From the NCBI RefSeq assembly GCF_033115175.1, contig NC_084835.1, forward strand, positions 93,245,948-93,309,947: 64,000 nt of DNA, given 5' to 3'. Shown piece by piece: positions 46,994 through 56,768 of this stretch; within the stretch, counting starts at the first letter, position 1, and each line of letters opens with the position of its first letter. Under the pieces are notes generated by a model. That model was not told where the DNA came from, searched no databases, and saw only the letters and a program-made list of their open reading frames with translations. This DNA comes from Lepus europaeus (Eukaryota; Chordata; Mammalia; Lagomorpha; Leporidae). Made by a program: the position numbers and the translations under genes.

Positions 46994-48194
46994 TCCAGCC
47001 ACTTTTTCTCCCTTGCTCCAGAGCATTCTAGTAAAAAAGAGAGAAAAGAGGTCGTCCGACCGAATTCAACCCTGCAGTGGGGTTGGCAGTGGCTGATGTG
47101 GTTGCTAGGGGGCCGCCCCCCACTCACCACCCAAACATTTCTCAGTTTCCCCCAACTCTCACAGAGAAGGGCATGCTCAAACTCAGCTGCCAGAGTTCGG
47201 AGTGACCTCTGCCTGGAGATCTGGAAGCAGAGCCCTCTGCAGATCTCCGTGAGTCTTCCTCAGTCAGCTGATGGAGTGCACAGCGTCCCTAAGCGTCTCC
47301 ATTCTTCTCTTGGCCCGAAAAGCGGCCCTTCTGCAGCCCCCAACAGAAGCGCCCAGAGACTAAAAGTAACCACCACGTTTTGTAAGCACCGAAGACATCC
47401 CAGGTCGTTCATCCTCACCACCCGGATCAGGGAGGGAGCTGCGAGGTTGCCATCCGTGCCCTTCCCCGCAAGAGTCTAACTGTGGTGGATAACGAGAAAA
47501 AAATGACACGAGGACCCGGTACCTGCAAGTAGCTTAGTAAAACACAATACACAAAGTAAAACCAACCCTGGAAAGGAAGCCTCATGACCCGCTTAAAAGA
47601 AAGCAAGCAACCACGCTGCACCCAGTAGAGAGAGCCTACCACGTCGGCGCCTGGACGCGCGGCTCCCGCGACACTGCCCCTGTTGTGTCAGACAGTGGCG
47701 GTGTTGAGCCCGGCTGCCCGCGCCCAGCCGGAGGCGCTCCCCGCGGCCGCTCAGTCTCCGCCGCTGACTCCGACGCGCAGAAGCCACTGGGCCGCGAGGG
47801 CGCTGGGGAGCGCTAGGGGCGCGGGGGGCGGCGAGGGGCTCCCGATCGGCCGCCACCAACTGTTTCCCTCCTCCATCACGGCTAGACCCCGCTCCCTCCA
47901 ATTGACCGAGATTCCCCGGGGGTGGGGAGGTGAGGGGAGCGGCCGCTCGTCGCTCTCCACCGGCTCCCGCCGAGAAGCGGCCCCGGGCCCGCGGGGGCCA
48001 GCCGCGTGGGCGCCGGCGCCCCCTCCGAGGCGGCTCGCGGGGTGGCGGTCCCCGCTCGCCTCTGCCGCGCGGCCGCTCCGATCCTCCCCCCCTTCCCCGC
48101 CCGCGCCCTCCCCCTTCCTTTCACCAAGACTCTGGGACTCGGGAGAGGGCGCGGGAGGCAGGCACACGGGCCCGACCCCACTCCAGCTCTCGCC

Positions 48195-48213
48195 GGGGAC
48201 GCGGGCGGGCGGG
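48195..48213 (+). other. Canonical G-quadruplex motif
   Basis: Four G-tracts of at least three (GGGG-ACGC-GGG-C-GGG-C-GGG) with loops of 4, 1 and 1 bases, inside the promoter or 5' UTR on the sense strand. Short loops favour a stable fold. Confidence 0.8.
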
Positions 48214-48253
48214 CGGCAAGGGGACGCGGCGGGGGCGCGGGGCGGGCGCGGCC

Positions 48254-48289
48254 ATGGAGCGGCGGCGGCGGCGGCGGCGGCAGCACTAG
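48254..48289 (+). other. Upstream ORF 1 with (CGG)7, candidate
   Basis: GCCATGG gives a strong initiation context. The frame reads Met-Glu, seven Arg from (CGG)7 at 48260-48280, Gln-His and a TAG stop (11 residues). If transcription starts upstream of 48254, ribosomes would meet this before the main ATG. It could reduce main-ORF translation, and the CGG run may vary in length. The transcription start is unknown, so its presence in the mRNA is inference. Confidence 0.45.
48260..48280 (+). repeat. (CGG)7 trinucleotide repeat
   Basis: Seven perfect CGG units in the CpG island, encoding the arginine run of upstream ORF 1 if translated. Confidence 0.95.
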
Positions 48290-48482
48290 CGACCGCGGGC
48301 GGACGGGCGGAGAGCGGGCAGGCCCGCCGGGCGCCGCGGACCGAACTGCACAGCTCAGCAAAAGCGCCCTCGCCCTCCGCGCGCCGCCTCCTGCGAGCCC
48401 AAACCCAGCAACATTTTTAAAGCTCCAACCCATCCTTTGAAGACAAGGGGGGGTGGAAATAGCGTTGATCGGAGAGACGGGG

Positions 48483-48514
48483 ATATATTTATATATTTAT
48501 ATATATATATATAC
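48483..48514. repeat. AT-rich (TA)n patch inside the CpG island
   Basis: A 32-bp run of only A and T (atatatttatatatttatat and (AT)n), followed by acaa and a T-run, flanked on both sides by GC-rich DNA. It could act as a TATA-like element for a start near 48510-48550 or simply be a microsatellite. Confidence 0.8.
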
Positions 48515-48562
48515 AATTTTTTTTTGGCTCCTGCTAAAATTAGCCGGGCCCGCCGCGCGCCC

Positions 48563-48617
48563 GTGTGCGAGTGTGAGCGAGTGTGTGCGTACGGGCGTGT
48601 GTGTGTGTGTGAATGTG
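48563..48617. repeat. GT/GAGTGTG-rich tract upstream of exon donor
   Basis: Degenerate (GTGTGA/GCGAGTGT)n passing into (GT)n. A very similar tract lies on the other side of the donor at 49028-49076. Confidence 0.85.
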
Positions 48618-48826
48618 ATTACTCCAGGACTCCTCGGGCTCCGGAGACGCCATTTTCCCCCTTGATATCTCTCTCCATAAATCGGTGGCGCGGCGGAGGC
48701 GGCCGCGCCGGGCGGGAAGCGCGGGGCCGGCCGGGGCGCCCGCCGCTCGCCGCCGCCTCCGCGCGCCCGGGGGCCCCGCAGCCCCCCGAGCGAGGGCGGC
48801 CCGCCCCGCGGCTCGCCGTTTGACAG

Positions 48827-48898
48827 ATGCTCATCGCTATGGAGTTGCCGCAGCAGCACCTTTGGGGGCTCCGGCGAGCGACCGGAGCCGGGATCTGA
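48827..48898 (+). other. Upstream ORF 2 (23 residues), candidate
   Basis: ATG at 48827 (weak context) with a second in-frame ATG at 48839 in strong context (gctATGGag). The peptide begins MLIAMELPQQHLWGLRRATG and ends at TGA 48896-48898. It stops 38 bases before the presumed main ATG at 48937, so reinitiation is possible. It lies in the part of the exon nearest the donor, so it is likely to be in any mRNA that uses that donor. No similarity recognised. Confidence 0.5.
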
Positions 48899-48936
48899 GC
48901 GAGCGCCAGGGCCAGCGGAGCCGGAGCCGCCGGGAC

Positions 48937-48940
48937 ATGG
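48937..48940 (+). CDS. Partial coding start (ATG G) at end of candidate first exon; gene not identified
   Basis: The ATG at 48937 has a strong initiation context (G at -3, G at +4). One base later comes a good U2-type donor, TGG|GTGAGC, with the GT at 48941-48942. This would be the 3' end of a long 5'-UTR exon encoding only Met plus one base, followed by a phase-1 intron. The next codon would begin with G (Gly, Glu, Asp, Ala or Val). Known: the PLP/M6 proteolipid genes (PLP1, GPM6A, GPM6B) have a first coding exon that ends just after ATGG. Inference: this gene might belong to that group, but many other genes could share the pattern, and no second exon is visible in the 15 kb downstream. Alternatively the ATG is not used and the exon is wholly untranslated. 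Confidence 0.45.
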
Positions 48941-49027
48941 GTGAGCACGCGCGGCGACCTTGCCCCGGGAGCCCCGGCGCGCAGCCTCCCGCCGCGCCGC
49001 GGGCCCCCGCACGCCCGGGCCCGGGGT

Positions 49028-49076
49028 GGTGTGTGTGAGTGTGTGAATGTGTGTGAGTGTGTGTGTGTGCGCGCGC
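49028..49076. repeat. GT/GTGAGTGTG-rich tract downstream of exon donor
   Basis: Repeats (GTGTGAGTGTGTGAAT)n-like text ending in (GC)n. Several cryptic GTGAGT donor-like hexamers occur in it, about 90-130 bases after the main donor. Confidence 0.85.
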
Positions 49077-49450
49077 CCTGCATGCAAAAGTTCACGTTGC
49101 CTCGCCTCGTCTCGCCGGGGCTTTGACTTTGCACCGAGCAGGAAGGGGCAGCCGGGGCCGAGGGGGCGGGATGCCGGTCCCGGCGAGTCTGCCGGGGAGG
49201 GGCGCGATTCCGGCTGGCCCGCGGGTGGGCAGCGATGCTGGCTCCATCCGAGTGGCCCGTTGGTGGCGGCGATGGTGGAAGAGTCGGGCTAGGAGCTCAT
49301 TGAGTTTCGCCTAATCTGATCCCCCACCCCCACCCCGCCTTTGCACCCTCCCTCGGTCCTGCAGCCGGCTGCTTGGGCTGGCGTTGGTGGAGCGGACCCG
49401 GGAGGGGGAGGGGGTAGGAACATAGGAAAAGGGGTGGGAAGGCGGCAGGA

Positions 49451-49478
49451 TATTTTTTTTTTTTTTTTTTTTTTTTTG
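49451..49478. repeat. Poly(T) run
   Basis: About 27 T residues at the downstream edge of the island. No SINE or L1 body adjoins it. Confidence 0.9.
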
Positions 49479-52400
49479 CTTTCTTTGTAACTTGCAGGTT
49501 AAGTGGAGCTAGAGAGCTACATTGTAGCCTAGTTGGATTTTTTTTTGGGGGGGTGGCATGTATCAGAATCTAACGTGTCGTTAATAGAAAGAAGATCAGG
49601 CGAGAAGTGGTCCAGCCGGCGAAGGTTGGTTTGTGCTTGTGTCGTGGCTGTGTGTTAGTCTTTTCTCTCGGAAACCTTAATCAATGGATCTGAGTCTGTT
49701 GTGCTCTCTGGTTTGGGGACTCTGAAAAGACAGGAATTCCCTTAAAAGCAGACGAATGCCCTTTTGAAAGCACGCATTGTGTGCCCTGGGCTTGGGAATT
49801 AAACGGCAGGCTTCCCCCTTCGGTGGTTTCCAGGGGGAAATCGCTCCGGAAAGGGAGCCCTTCAGTATCGATTTATTGTTTTTGTCTTTCAAACCATTAT
49901 CTCTTCGACCAAAATACTGTCTGAGAAGTTCCACCGAGACAAAGTCAGGGAAACTGGACCGCGCAGATCTTCAGCAAGATGGTGATGACGGTGATGCTGG
50001 TTTGGGTGTCTGTCTGTGATGGAAGCATTGTTGGGTAATTGCAAATTCTGATCGGTAGAGCATGCTGGTTCTAAAAAAATAAGTTACTGCTGAAATGCCG
50101 TCTGCCAGCCCCCTCCCCTGCACACTACCAGTTCCCCTCCTCCCCCCACCCACACCGCTTACTACGATTCTGAAATCGGATCCAACTGGAAATATTTTCA
50201 TTGGAGATCGGAAAGTTGTGCCGTTGCAAGTAGGAGATGAGGCTGGAGGAACTGAGAGTGCGGCGAGGGAGCTCTTACTGCCTCCGGATGCTGCATTTTG
50301 TTCTTTATGTGTGTCCGTGAGTGCGGGATTCTGAGTGTCTATCAGTCTGAAAGGACTGTTGAGGGAAGGATTTCCGATTCGTTTCCGTTTCAAATAAACT
50401 GTCCTGATAATCTCAGGGTTGAGGTCTAATGCTAAAAGGGCCGTTTGTGTGTCTCTTTATGGCCGCAGAAACTCCCCTCCACAAGGGCAGGGTATCCTGG
50501 AATTCTAGAGCAGTGACTTTTCCTTCCCAGCCCCCTTCCGCTGCCCCCTCCCAGCCACACCTCTCCCCCTAAAGTTTGCCTGCAGTCTATGGTCTCTAAG
50601 GAAATACTGATATTACTTGTTTGTCTCTTACATTCTTTTTCCTTTTCATTCCTTCACCCTTCATCCTGTTTGTCTTCTTTTGCTGTAGGTTTGTACTAAA
50701 AGCTAATTTCATAGAGTAGCTGTCAAAAAGAAAAAAAAAAAAATCCCCGCACCCCTTGGGTCCATGCTTTTTGCCCTCCTGTGGTTCTCACAGGTAAATT
50801 CTTGGGTCCAGACCCAGACTCCTCTGCATTAGCAAGGTGTTTGCATTCAGTGGGGGCAGGGAGCAGAGATGAGGGGTTTGGAGAGGAAGGGTGTTGTCTG
50901 TGCAGGCCACATCTGCAATATGGGACAGACCTGGGTGCCCTGGAGTGCTTCCTTCACACACCCCAGTTGGATTTTGTTTGGCTGGGATGGGAAGGCGGGG
51001 CCAGCTGGCCAGGGGCATGTGAGGGAGGAGAAAGTTTGTAGCACTTGAAGATGTACCCAGTTTACACTCCCAGGTCACTCCCACCCCTTCTCCCTGATTT
51101 CTGTGGCTTCCACCCTCCTTAATTGCCTGGAGGAAGGGAGGGAAGGGTTATCTCTTCTGCTCTGACCTGGGATTCCCAGGTTTCAGAGGGAAGTTGAAGG
51201 TACTGTGCATTCAATGTATTGCCTGTTTCCAGAAAAGGGAATGAGAAAGGAGAGTTGGGGGCTGAGCAGGGAGGAAGATATCAAGTATTGTTGAACACGG
51301 AGTATTTGCAGGCTAGGGTGGGGTGTGTAGTGTCAGAAGATAGGGAGACCTGGTACTCAGAATGCTGCTTGGCACACGACCTTCTCCCCCATTAAGGAAC
51401 AAAAAAGTCTTGGTCTTGAGAAGTTGAGTTGGTGTTGGAGCTGGGTTGTGGGAGCTGCTGGCCACTATAGTAACCTGAGCTGAACAGGGGAGGAGGTGGT
51501 GAGCAAGGCCTTTGGGAGCCAGAGGAGGGAAAGGGACTTGTCTCTCTTGGGGGTGGGGGTGGGGGGATGTATCACTGGGATAAACAAACCAGAGGTGGGG
51601 GAAGGGACCACTAGTAGTCAACCTAAGGAGGAGCATCCAAGAGGCAGCAGTATTGGCTGGCCAGGAAGGGGGCCACTTCTGGCTTGGCAGAAAATATCTA
51701 CTGCCTTATATGTGCATGAATGGGCCAGGCAACTGAAGGGTTGTAATCTGATCTTTTGTATGCTAACATCAGAATGTTACATAGGAAGGCTGTGCCAGGA
51801 GGCCCAGTTGCAGACTTCCCAGAGGGGAATCCTGGCTGTGTCCCTGATGGAACTCAACATCCCCTGGTGCCTTGAAGCTCCTGGTTATGTATTTGCATTA
51901 CTCATAGTGAGCAATACTGCATGGGATCTTTGTAGAGTTTAGGTGAAAATGATCAGTGGGGAGAGGCAGGAGAAGAACTAAGTGTGGAGGCACTTGTCTC
52001 TGGGTTCCTTGTTCTGTTTCTGCAGTTATCTTAACTTTGAATTCCATTAGGGGCAGAATCGATACTTCTCTGGCACAGAAACACAGGTCTAAGAGAGGAG
52101 AGTTCTCACAACGTGGTCATTATTTTTAGTTGTGTGTCCTCTCTGCCCTGATGCTTCCCTATAATATGCAAAAGAAAGAAGAGACACATAGCCAGCCTGA
52201 TGGGACATCCTTTCTGGGTTCCTGTGGAGACTCTGAAGCTTGGCTGGGCCTTGGCCTCCCAGAATGCCAGTTTTTCCCTTGGAGACTTGCAGTTTTAATT
52301 GAAACCAGAAAGCTATTGAAGGCAGACCAAGCCAATGAAATCCTGTTTTCTCTGATGCACAGGAATGGGATTTTTTTTTTTTTTTTTGCTGATGGTAAAT

Positions 52401-52789
52401 GATAATCAACACTTTCAGATTGCAGGGATTTGCCATGCCTTAAAAGTGGAAAGTCGTTCCATCGTTTATCCAGGGACTCAGTGTATGGGAAAGTCTTAGC
52501 AGGGACCAGAGGACAAGAGGCTGCTTCTGTCCCAGAGAGTTAGGCGGCACTGGGCTGAAGAAAGAAAGCCTCTTAGAGTTCTTACCACCCTTCATTTTGC
52601 CTGGTCCTTCAGGTCCTGTGAAGAAGGGACTAACACAATCCAGTTCCATGCCTATCCTATGGCATGTTATGAAATACGATGAGTTTCATCCAAGTTTTTG
52701 GGCCAGAGTTGGATAAGCACACTGTCATCAGTTTAGGCTTCTTTTACAGCAGTTTCTAAAGGCAACCTTGATGTTTCAGTAACTCCTTT
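49479..52789. other. 3.3 kb of intronic-looking DNA, no repeat family recognised
   Basis: GC-moderate with purine-rich patches, including three long G-tracts at 51549-51566 (G5 T G5 T G6). No SINE. Low repeat content next to a promoter may mean regulatory constraint, but I cannot assess conservation. Confidence 0.45.
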
Positions 52790-53114
52790 TTTTAAAAATT
52801 TATTTATTTGACAGATAGAGTTAGACAGTGAGAGAGAAAGAGACAGAGAGAATGGTCTTCCTTCCGTTGGTTCATCCCCCAAGTGGCCACTACGGCCGGA
52901 GCTACGCCAATCCGAAGCCAGGAGCCAGGTGCTTCTTCCTGGTCTCCCATGTGGGTACAGGGGCCCAAGCACTTGGGCCATCCTCCACTGCCTTCCTGGG
53001 CCACAGCAGAGAGCTGGACTGGAAGAGGAGCAACCGGGACTAGAACCTAGTACCCATATGGGATGCCAGTGCCTCAGGTGGAGGATTAACCAAGTGAGCC
53101 ACGGCACCAGCCCC
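52790..53114 (-). mobile_element. CSINE, full-length, minus strand
   Basis: T-run, 'aatttatttatttgacagat', 'aagccaggagccaggtgctt', head 'gagccacggcaccagcccc'. Flanks tgtttcagtaact (about 52772) and tgtttcactgact (53117) are a probable target-site duplication with mismatches. Confidence 0.94.
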
Positions 53115-53129
53115 ATTGTTTCACTGACT

Positions 53130-54004
53130 TTGTGAGGGTGGACCTGGCCAGCTAAAGAGTTGATCAGTGCAGAAAAGCAGATGCCAATATGCCCACAATG
53201 TGGACTTCATGAGTGCAAGGGGATGATGCAACTCTTCATTTTTGCTCAGCTCTGAGTGTTCATTGCTGTTTTCACCTAGCATTCTATTAGATTTTGATGC
53301 TCCTTGATAAAGAGTTTGGGGATCATGACCTCAGATGACTGAGTCTAAGTTGATGATCCTTAGAGTTCTCATCTAGAAGTTTTGTAGATCTGAGCAGCTT
53401 TACTTTTAGAGATTGTGTGTCTGTGTGTGTGTGCTTTGTTTGTTTTACCTTGTAAGGTTGAAGAAAGATTTTCTAATGCTCTTTACCTTAGAAACCAGCA
53501 GTTGACTTCCTATTCTGTTCAGGGAAAATGATGCCAAAGTCAAATGAAGGATGGGTGCACAGGATCCCTTAGTAGGGGTGACCATGCCCTCTCTGGGAGC
53601 TGATATTGGATTATGTGCAGCAGATCCATGTGAAACAACCATGGCCAAAGCCAGCTGAGCTGACCCATCTTTCCCATGTGCTGGCCAGGGATAATGGATG
53701 AATGGTGAATAGAGAGGAGTTACAGAATTTAATCAGCTTAGAAAATCATTCCTTCATCCAACTTATCTTTTGCCTCAAAAAATTACTGCCTTTCACATGC
53801 ATGGTATATAAAGTACATCTTTGTATCACATCCACTCCCTTGAGTATTGTAAGAAGGGAGTCCAGGTGAGCATTTTATCCCCTTTCTGAACATGAGGCAG
53901 TGGATATACTGAGTTGCTTGAAAGGATACAAGTTGCTAGATGACCTGGGGCTAGACAGCTTCAATAAAGTGTGAGGCACTCAAATCTGAAGTGACAACAT
54001 CTGT
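53130..54004. other. No gene or recognised repeat
   Basis: Contains a short (GT)n at about 53414-53431. Otherwise single-copy-looking. Confidence 0.4.
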
Positions 54005-54150
54005 CTTGGCTCTTATCCCCACTCCTTCCCAGTTAAATGACCCCAGAAAGTTATTCAACCTCTCTGAACCTCTGCAACCTAATCAGTAAAATAGGGATAA
54101 GGATGTTTACCCTGCCTGCTTCTCAGGTGTTGTCAGGATTAAATAAGTAT
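54005..54150 (+). mobile_element. MIR relic
   Basis: 'gaccccagaaagttattcaa cctctctgaacctctg', 'cagtaaaatagggataagga' and 'gtcaggattaaataagtata' follow the MIR consensus order closely. Confidence 0.75.
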
Positions 54151-54454
54151 AGCTGATTTATGTTATTGAATTCAGGGAGGAGTCCCATTCTGTCTGTTGG
54201 AAACCGACACATATCTCCTTGGAATGACCGGAAATACTCACAAAGGTCTGTTATGGTTGCAGTAATTCAACTGATTTGTGTATATACCTATGTCTGTGTT
54301 TATGGGAACATGTATATGTTTACATCTGTTGGATTATTCACTACCTACTATGCCGTGTGTATCTGAGACTCAGTATCTCTTGGAATATCTGGCTAGACTC
54401 ATGGGTGTACTGGTCCTCAGGAAATGGTCTTTGAATTAAAAGTTAGGAAAAGGC

Positions 54455-54748
54455 TATGCCATCCCTTGCAATGACAGTATTACATATCAGAGTGCCCATG
54501 GTTCTAATCCCAGCTGCTCCACTTCCAATCCAGCTCTCTGCTGGTGGCCTGGGAAAGCAGTGGAAGATGATCCAAGTGTTTGGGCCCCTGCTGCCCATGT
54601 GGGATACCTAGCTGGAGTTTCTGACTCTTGGCCTTGGCCTGGCTCAGTCCCAGTTTTTGTAGCCATTTGAGCAGTGAAGTGGATGGAAAAACCTGTTTCT
54701 CCCTTTGTCTGTCACTCTGTCTTTCAAATAAACAATTTTTTTAGAAAA
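54455..54748 (+). mobile_element. CSINE, plus strand, 5' end degraded
   Basis: 'tgctccacttccaatccagc', 'ggcctgggaaagcagtggaa', 'gtctttcaaataaacaattt'. The GGGGCCGG head is missing or too diverged. Confidence 0.88.
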
Positions 54749-56474
54749 CATTAAGCAAAAAGAAAAATCACACAAAAACAGAGAGGACAGGCTGGGGGGA
54801 AAGGTCACCATCATGGTTGAGCAGTGACTTTCAGGATGGAATTTCTGGCCTCATTAAAGAAAGAACTGGTAGTAGGGTTCCCTTTGTCCTAGCAAATCCA
54901 GTACACTCTTTGTAATAGGAGAGATCTTCCCAGTCCTTTTGCTCTCTGACACTTCTCTGCCCCTCCTGTCCTCCTTTCCCATGATATCTGGCTCACCCTG
55001 CCTGGCAGCCTGTTCCAGGCAGCCTGTAGTGTTCTCAAGTGAACCTCATTTTATGTAACACCATGAGACTCTGCTCTGGTCAGACTGGTTCCCTGGCTGA
55101 CCCTGGGCACTCTTTCCCCTGCCCACCTCCACATCTTGGCTCTCTCTGTCACCTCCTATTTGGAAAGTGCCCTGACAGATCCCTTTTAACCAGCATCTCT
55201 ACCTCTTTGGCCAGCTGGTACCACCCAGCTTCCTCAATGGGGACCTGCTGGAGCATGAGACCTGCAGCGTGAGTCTGGCAATCAGCTCATGCTGCTTGGC
55301 TGTTTGTTTCTTCTGACTCCCCAGGCTAACGGTCCTTGAAAAAAGGGGCCAAGTTGGCCCCACAAGGCCTTGCACAAGCATATGAACAATATCCTTTATA
55401 TGAGTGGATCACAGAATTTATGTAGAGAGAGAATAATGACACTACATGTTATTTACTGTGTGCTAACCCTCTGCAATGTGAAGAAACACAGAAATCCTCT
55501 TAGAGTAAATATCTACTTACACGAAAGGCTTTTTTTTGGTGTTTTTGGCCATCTTTCAGGGGCAACTGCCCAGTCTGTTTTTCCCCCTCAGAACCAGAGT
55601 TAATGAAGTTTCACCACATTTGCATCCCTTAAGTCACCGACTCACTCATTCACTCAATCATCAACTATTTATTAAGTGCCTACTAGATACTCCTGGCCAC
55701 TCTAATGTGTGCAGCTCTTGACTCTCTGTGAACATTCGAATTGTGTTTGTTGTCTACCACACTCACTGTGGCACTTGAACATGCAATCTTTGTTGCTGAA
55801 GTCCAAGTGCTTCTCCACTCCTTGGTGGCTGAGTGTGCTTGGCCACAATGTAAGAGAAGGCTGAGCAGAGCAGACATGAAGAAAATTCCAGAAGATGCTT
55901 AGGGGCGAGGCGGCAGGCAGGGCTGACCACCTGTTAGCATAGGATCTGGGAAAGTGTGTTGTCTTTCTGCTCCTAAGCTTGACTCATCAGAAAAAAAAAA
56001 AAAAAGACTTTGGATTAATGAGGGTGTCCCTTCTGACATTCTGTGGTCCAATGAGTCCCAGGCATTTTAAGGCTTTCTTAAAGCCCAGCCCTCCTCAAAA
56101 CCATTTAGTGATATCTCCAAGAATGTCCAAAAAATTCCCCTGAGGATGAATGTACTTTGTTCAGTGTTTGATGTGGTTGGAAGAGTGACAGAAAGACAAG
56201 GTGGTGGCCTGGGGTAAACATAAGGAGGATCTCCCCAATTAGAATAGGAGAGTCACATGTGGAGATCAGGAACGGAGAGAAGGAGATGGTAAGCTAAGTG
56301 GGAAGACAGTGATTATCCATATCTCCTCCGAAGCCTGGCTGTCTTTGGTGAAATAACTGAGTTGATAGAAGAGAATTCTGTTGCTCCTGCTACCTGTGCT
56401 CAGTAGGCATCTGGAATCTCTGCTGGGGTCCCTCACCTCCCCTGTGAGGGGCTGGGCATCAATCCCCTAGCTGT
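54749..56474. other. No gene; weak L2 end
   Basis: 'cactcaatcatcaactattt attaagtgcctactagatac' at about 55651-55690 is a plus-strand L2 3'-end motif. An A-run of about 17 lies at 55991-56005. No exon recognised. Confidence 0.45.
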
Positions 56475-56768
56475 ATTTTTTTTAAAAAAAGATTGATTTT
56501 ACTTATTTGAAAGGCAGAGTTACAGAGAGAAAGTGGAGATATAGACATTTTATCTGCTGATTCACTGCTGAAATGGCTGCAATAGTTGGGCTGGGCCAGG
56601 GAGAAGCCAGGAGCTAGGAGTTTCATCTGCACATGGTTCACTCTCTACTGCTTTCCCAAGCTCATTAACAGGGAGCTGGTTTAGAAGTAGGGCAGCAGGG
56701 ACTGGGGCCGGTGCCCATAACGGATGCCAGCACAGGCATGAGGGTTAACCACAACACTGCCTCCCCTC
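56475..56768 (-). mobile_element. CSINE, diverged, minus strand
   Basis: 'gattttacttatttgaaagg', 'agaagccaggagctaggagt', 'ggggccggtgcccataacgg' and 'ggttaaccacaacactgcc' head side. Carries an internal deletion in the 'gggtctccc' region. Confidence 0.87.

Larger units (their letters stand above)
44949..47600. other. Upstream flank of the CpG island, no gene recognised
   Basis: AT-rich at first, GC rising from about 46.9 kb. An antisense L2 end is listed at 45550-45690 and a weak MIR scrap lies near 46270-46315. The 180-residue frame at 46937-47479 overlaps a frame on the other strand, lacks any domain, and follows rising GC content, so I do not call it coding. A GGCCAATCAG (CCAAT-box) match occurs at 46846-46855. 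Confidence 0.45.
47630..49420 (+). promoter_or_regulatory. CpG island promoter
   Basis: CpG density jumps at about 47.63 kb and falls again near 49.3-49.4 kb, against a CpG-poor background. The island contains GC-box (Sp1-type) matches such as ggggcgggc near 48239-48247, a (CGG)7 run, a G-quadruplex motif and an AT-rich TATA-like patch at 48483-48514. It ends in a plus-strand first-exon/donor signature at 48941. The long open frames on both strands (up to 245 residues, for example 47683-48420) come from GC-rich composition that lacks stop codons. Their Arg/Pro/Ala/Gly-rich content and two-strand openness argue against coding. A second donor-like site, GAG|GTGAGG at 47929/47930, leaves room for an alternative upstream exon. 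Confidence 0.9.

Noticed and set aside
46937..47479. A 180-residue plus-strand frame upstream of the island
   Set aside because: No domain or splice context. It begins in a GT/G-run, and part of it is also open on the minus strand.
47929..47936. Donor-like GAG|GTGAGG in the island
   Set aside because: Good donor match, but without a transcript it cannot be distinguished from chance. Kept only as an alternative in the promoter entry.
47683..48433. Long overlapping open frames (up to 245 residues) on both strands in the CpG island
   Set aside because: They reflect GC-rich sequence poor in stop codons. The products are Arg/Pro/Ala/Gly-rich with no domain, and both strands are open over the same bases.
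51496..51942. A 148-residue plus-strand frame in the presumed intron
   Set aside because: Overlaps a minus-strand frame, has no domain, and lies in purine-rich low-complexity sequence.
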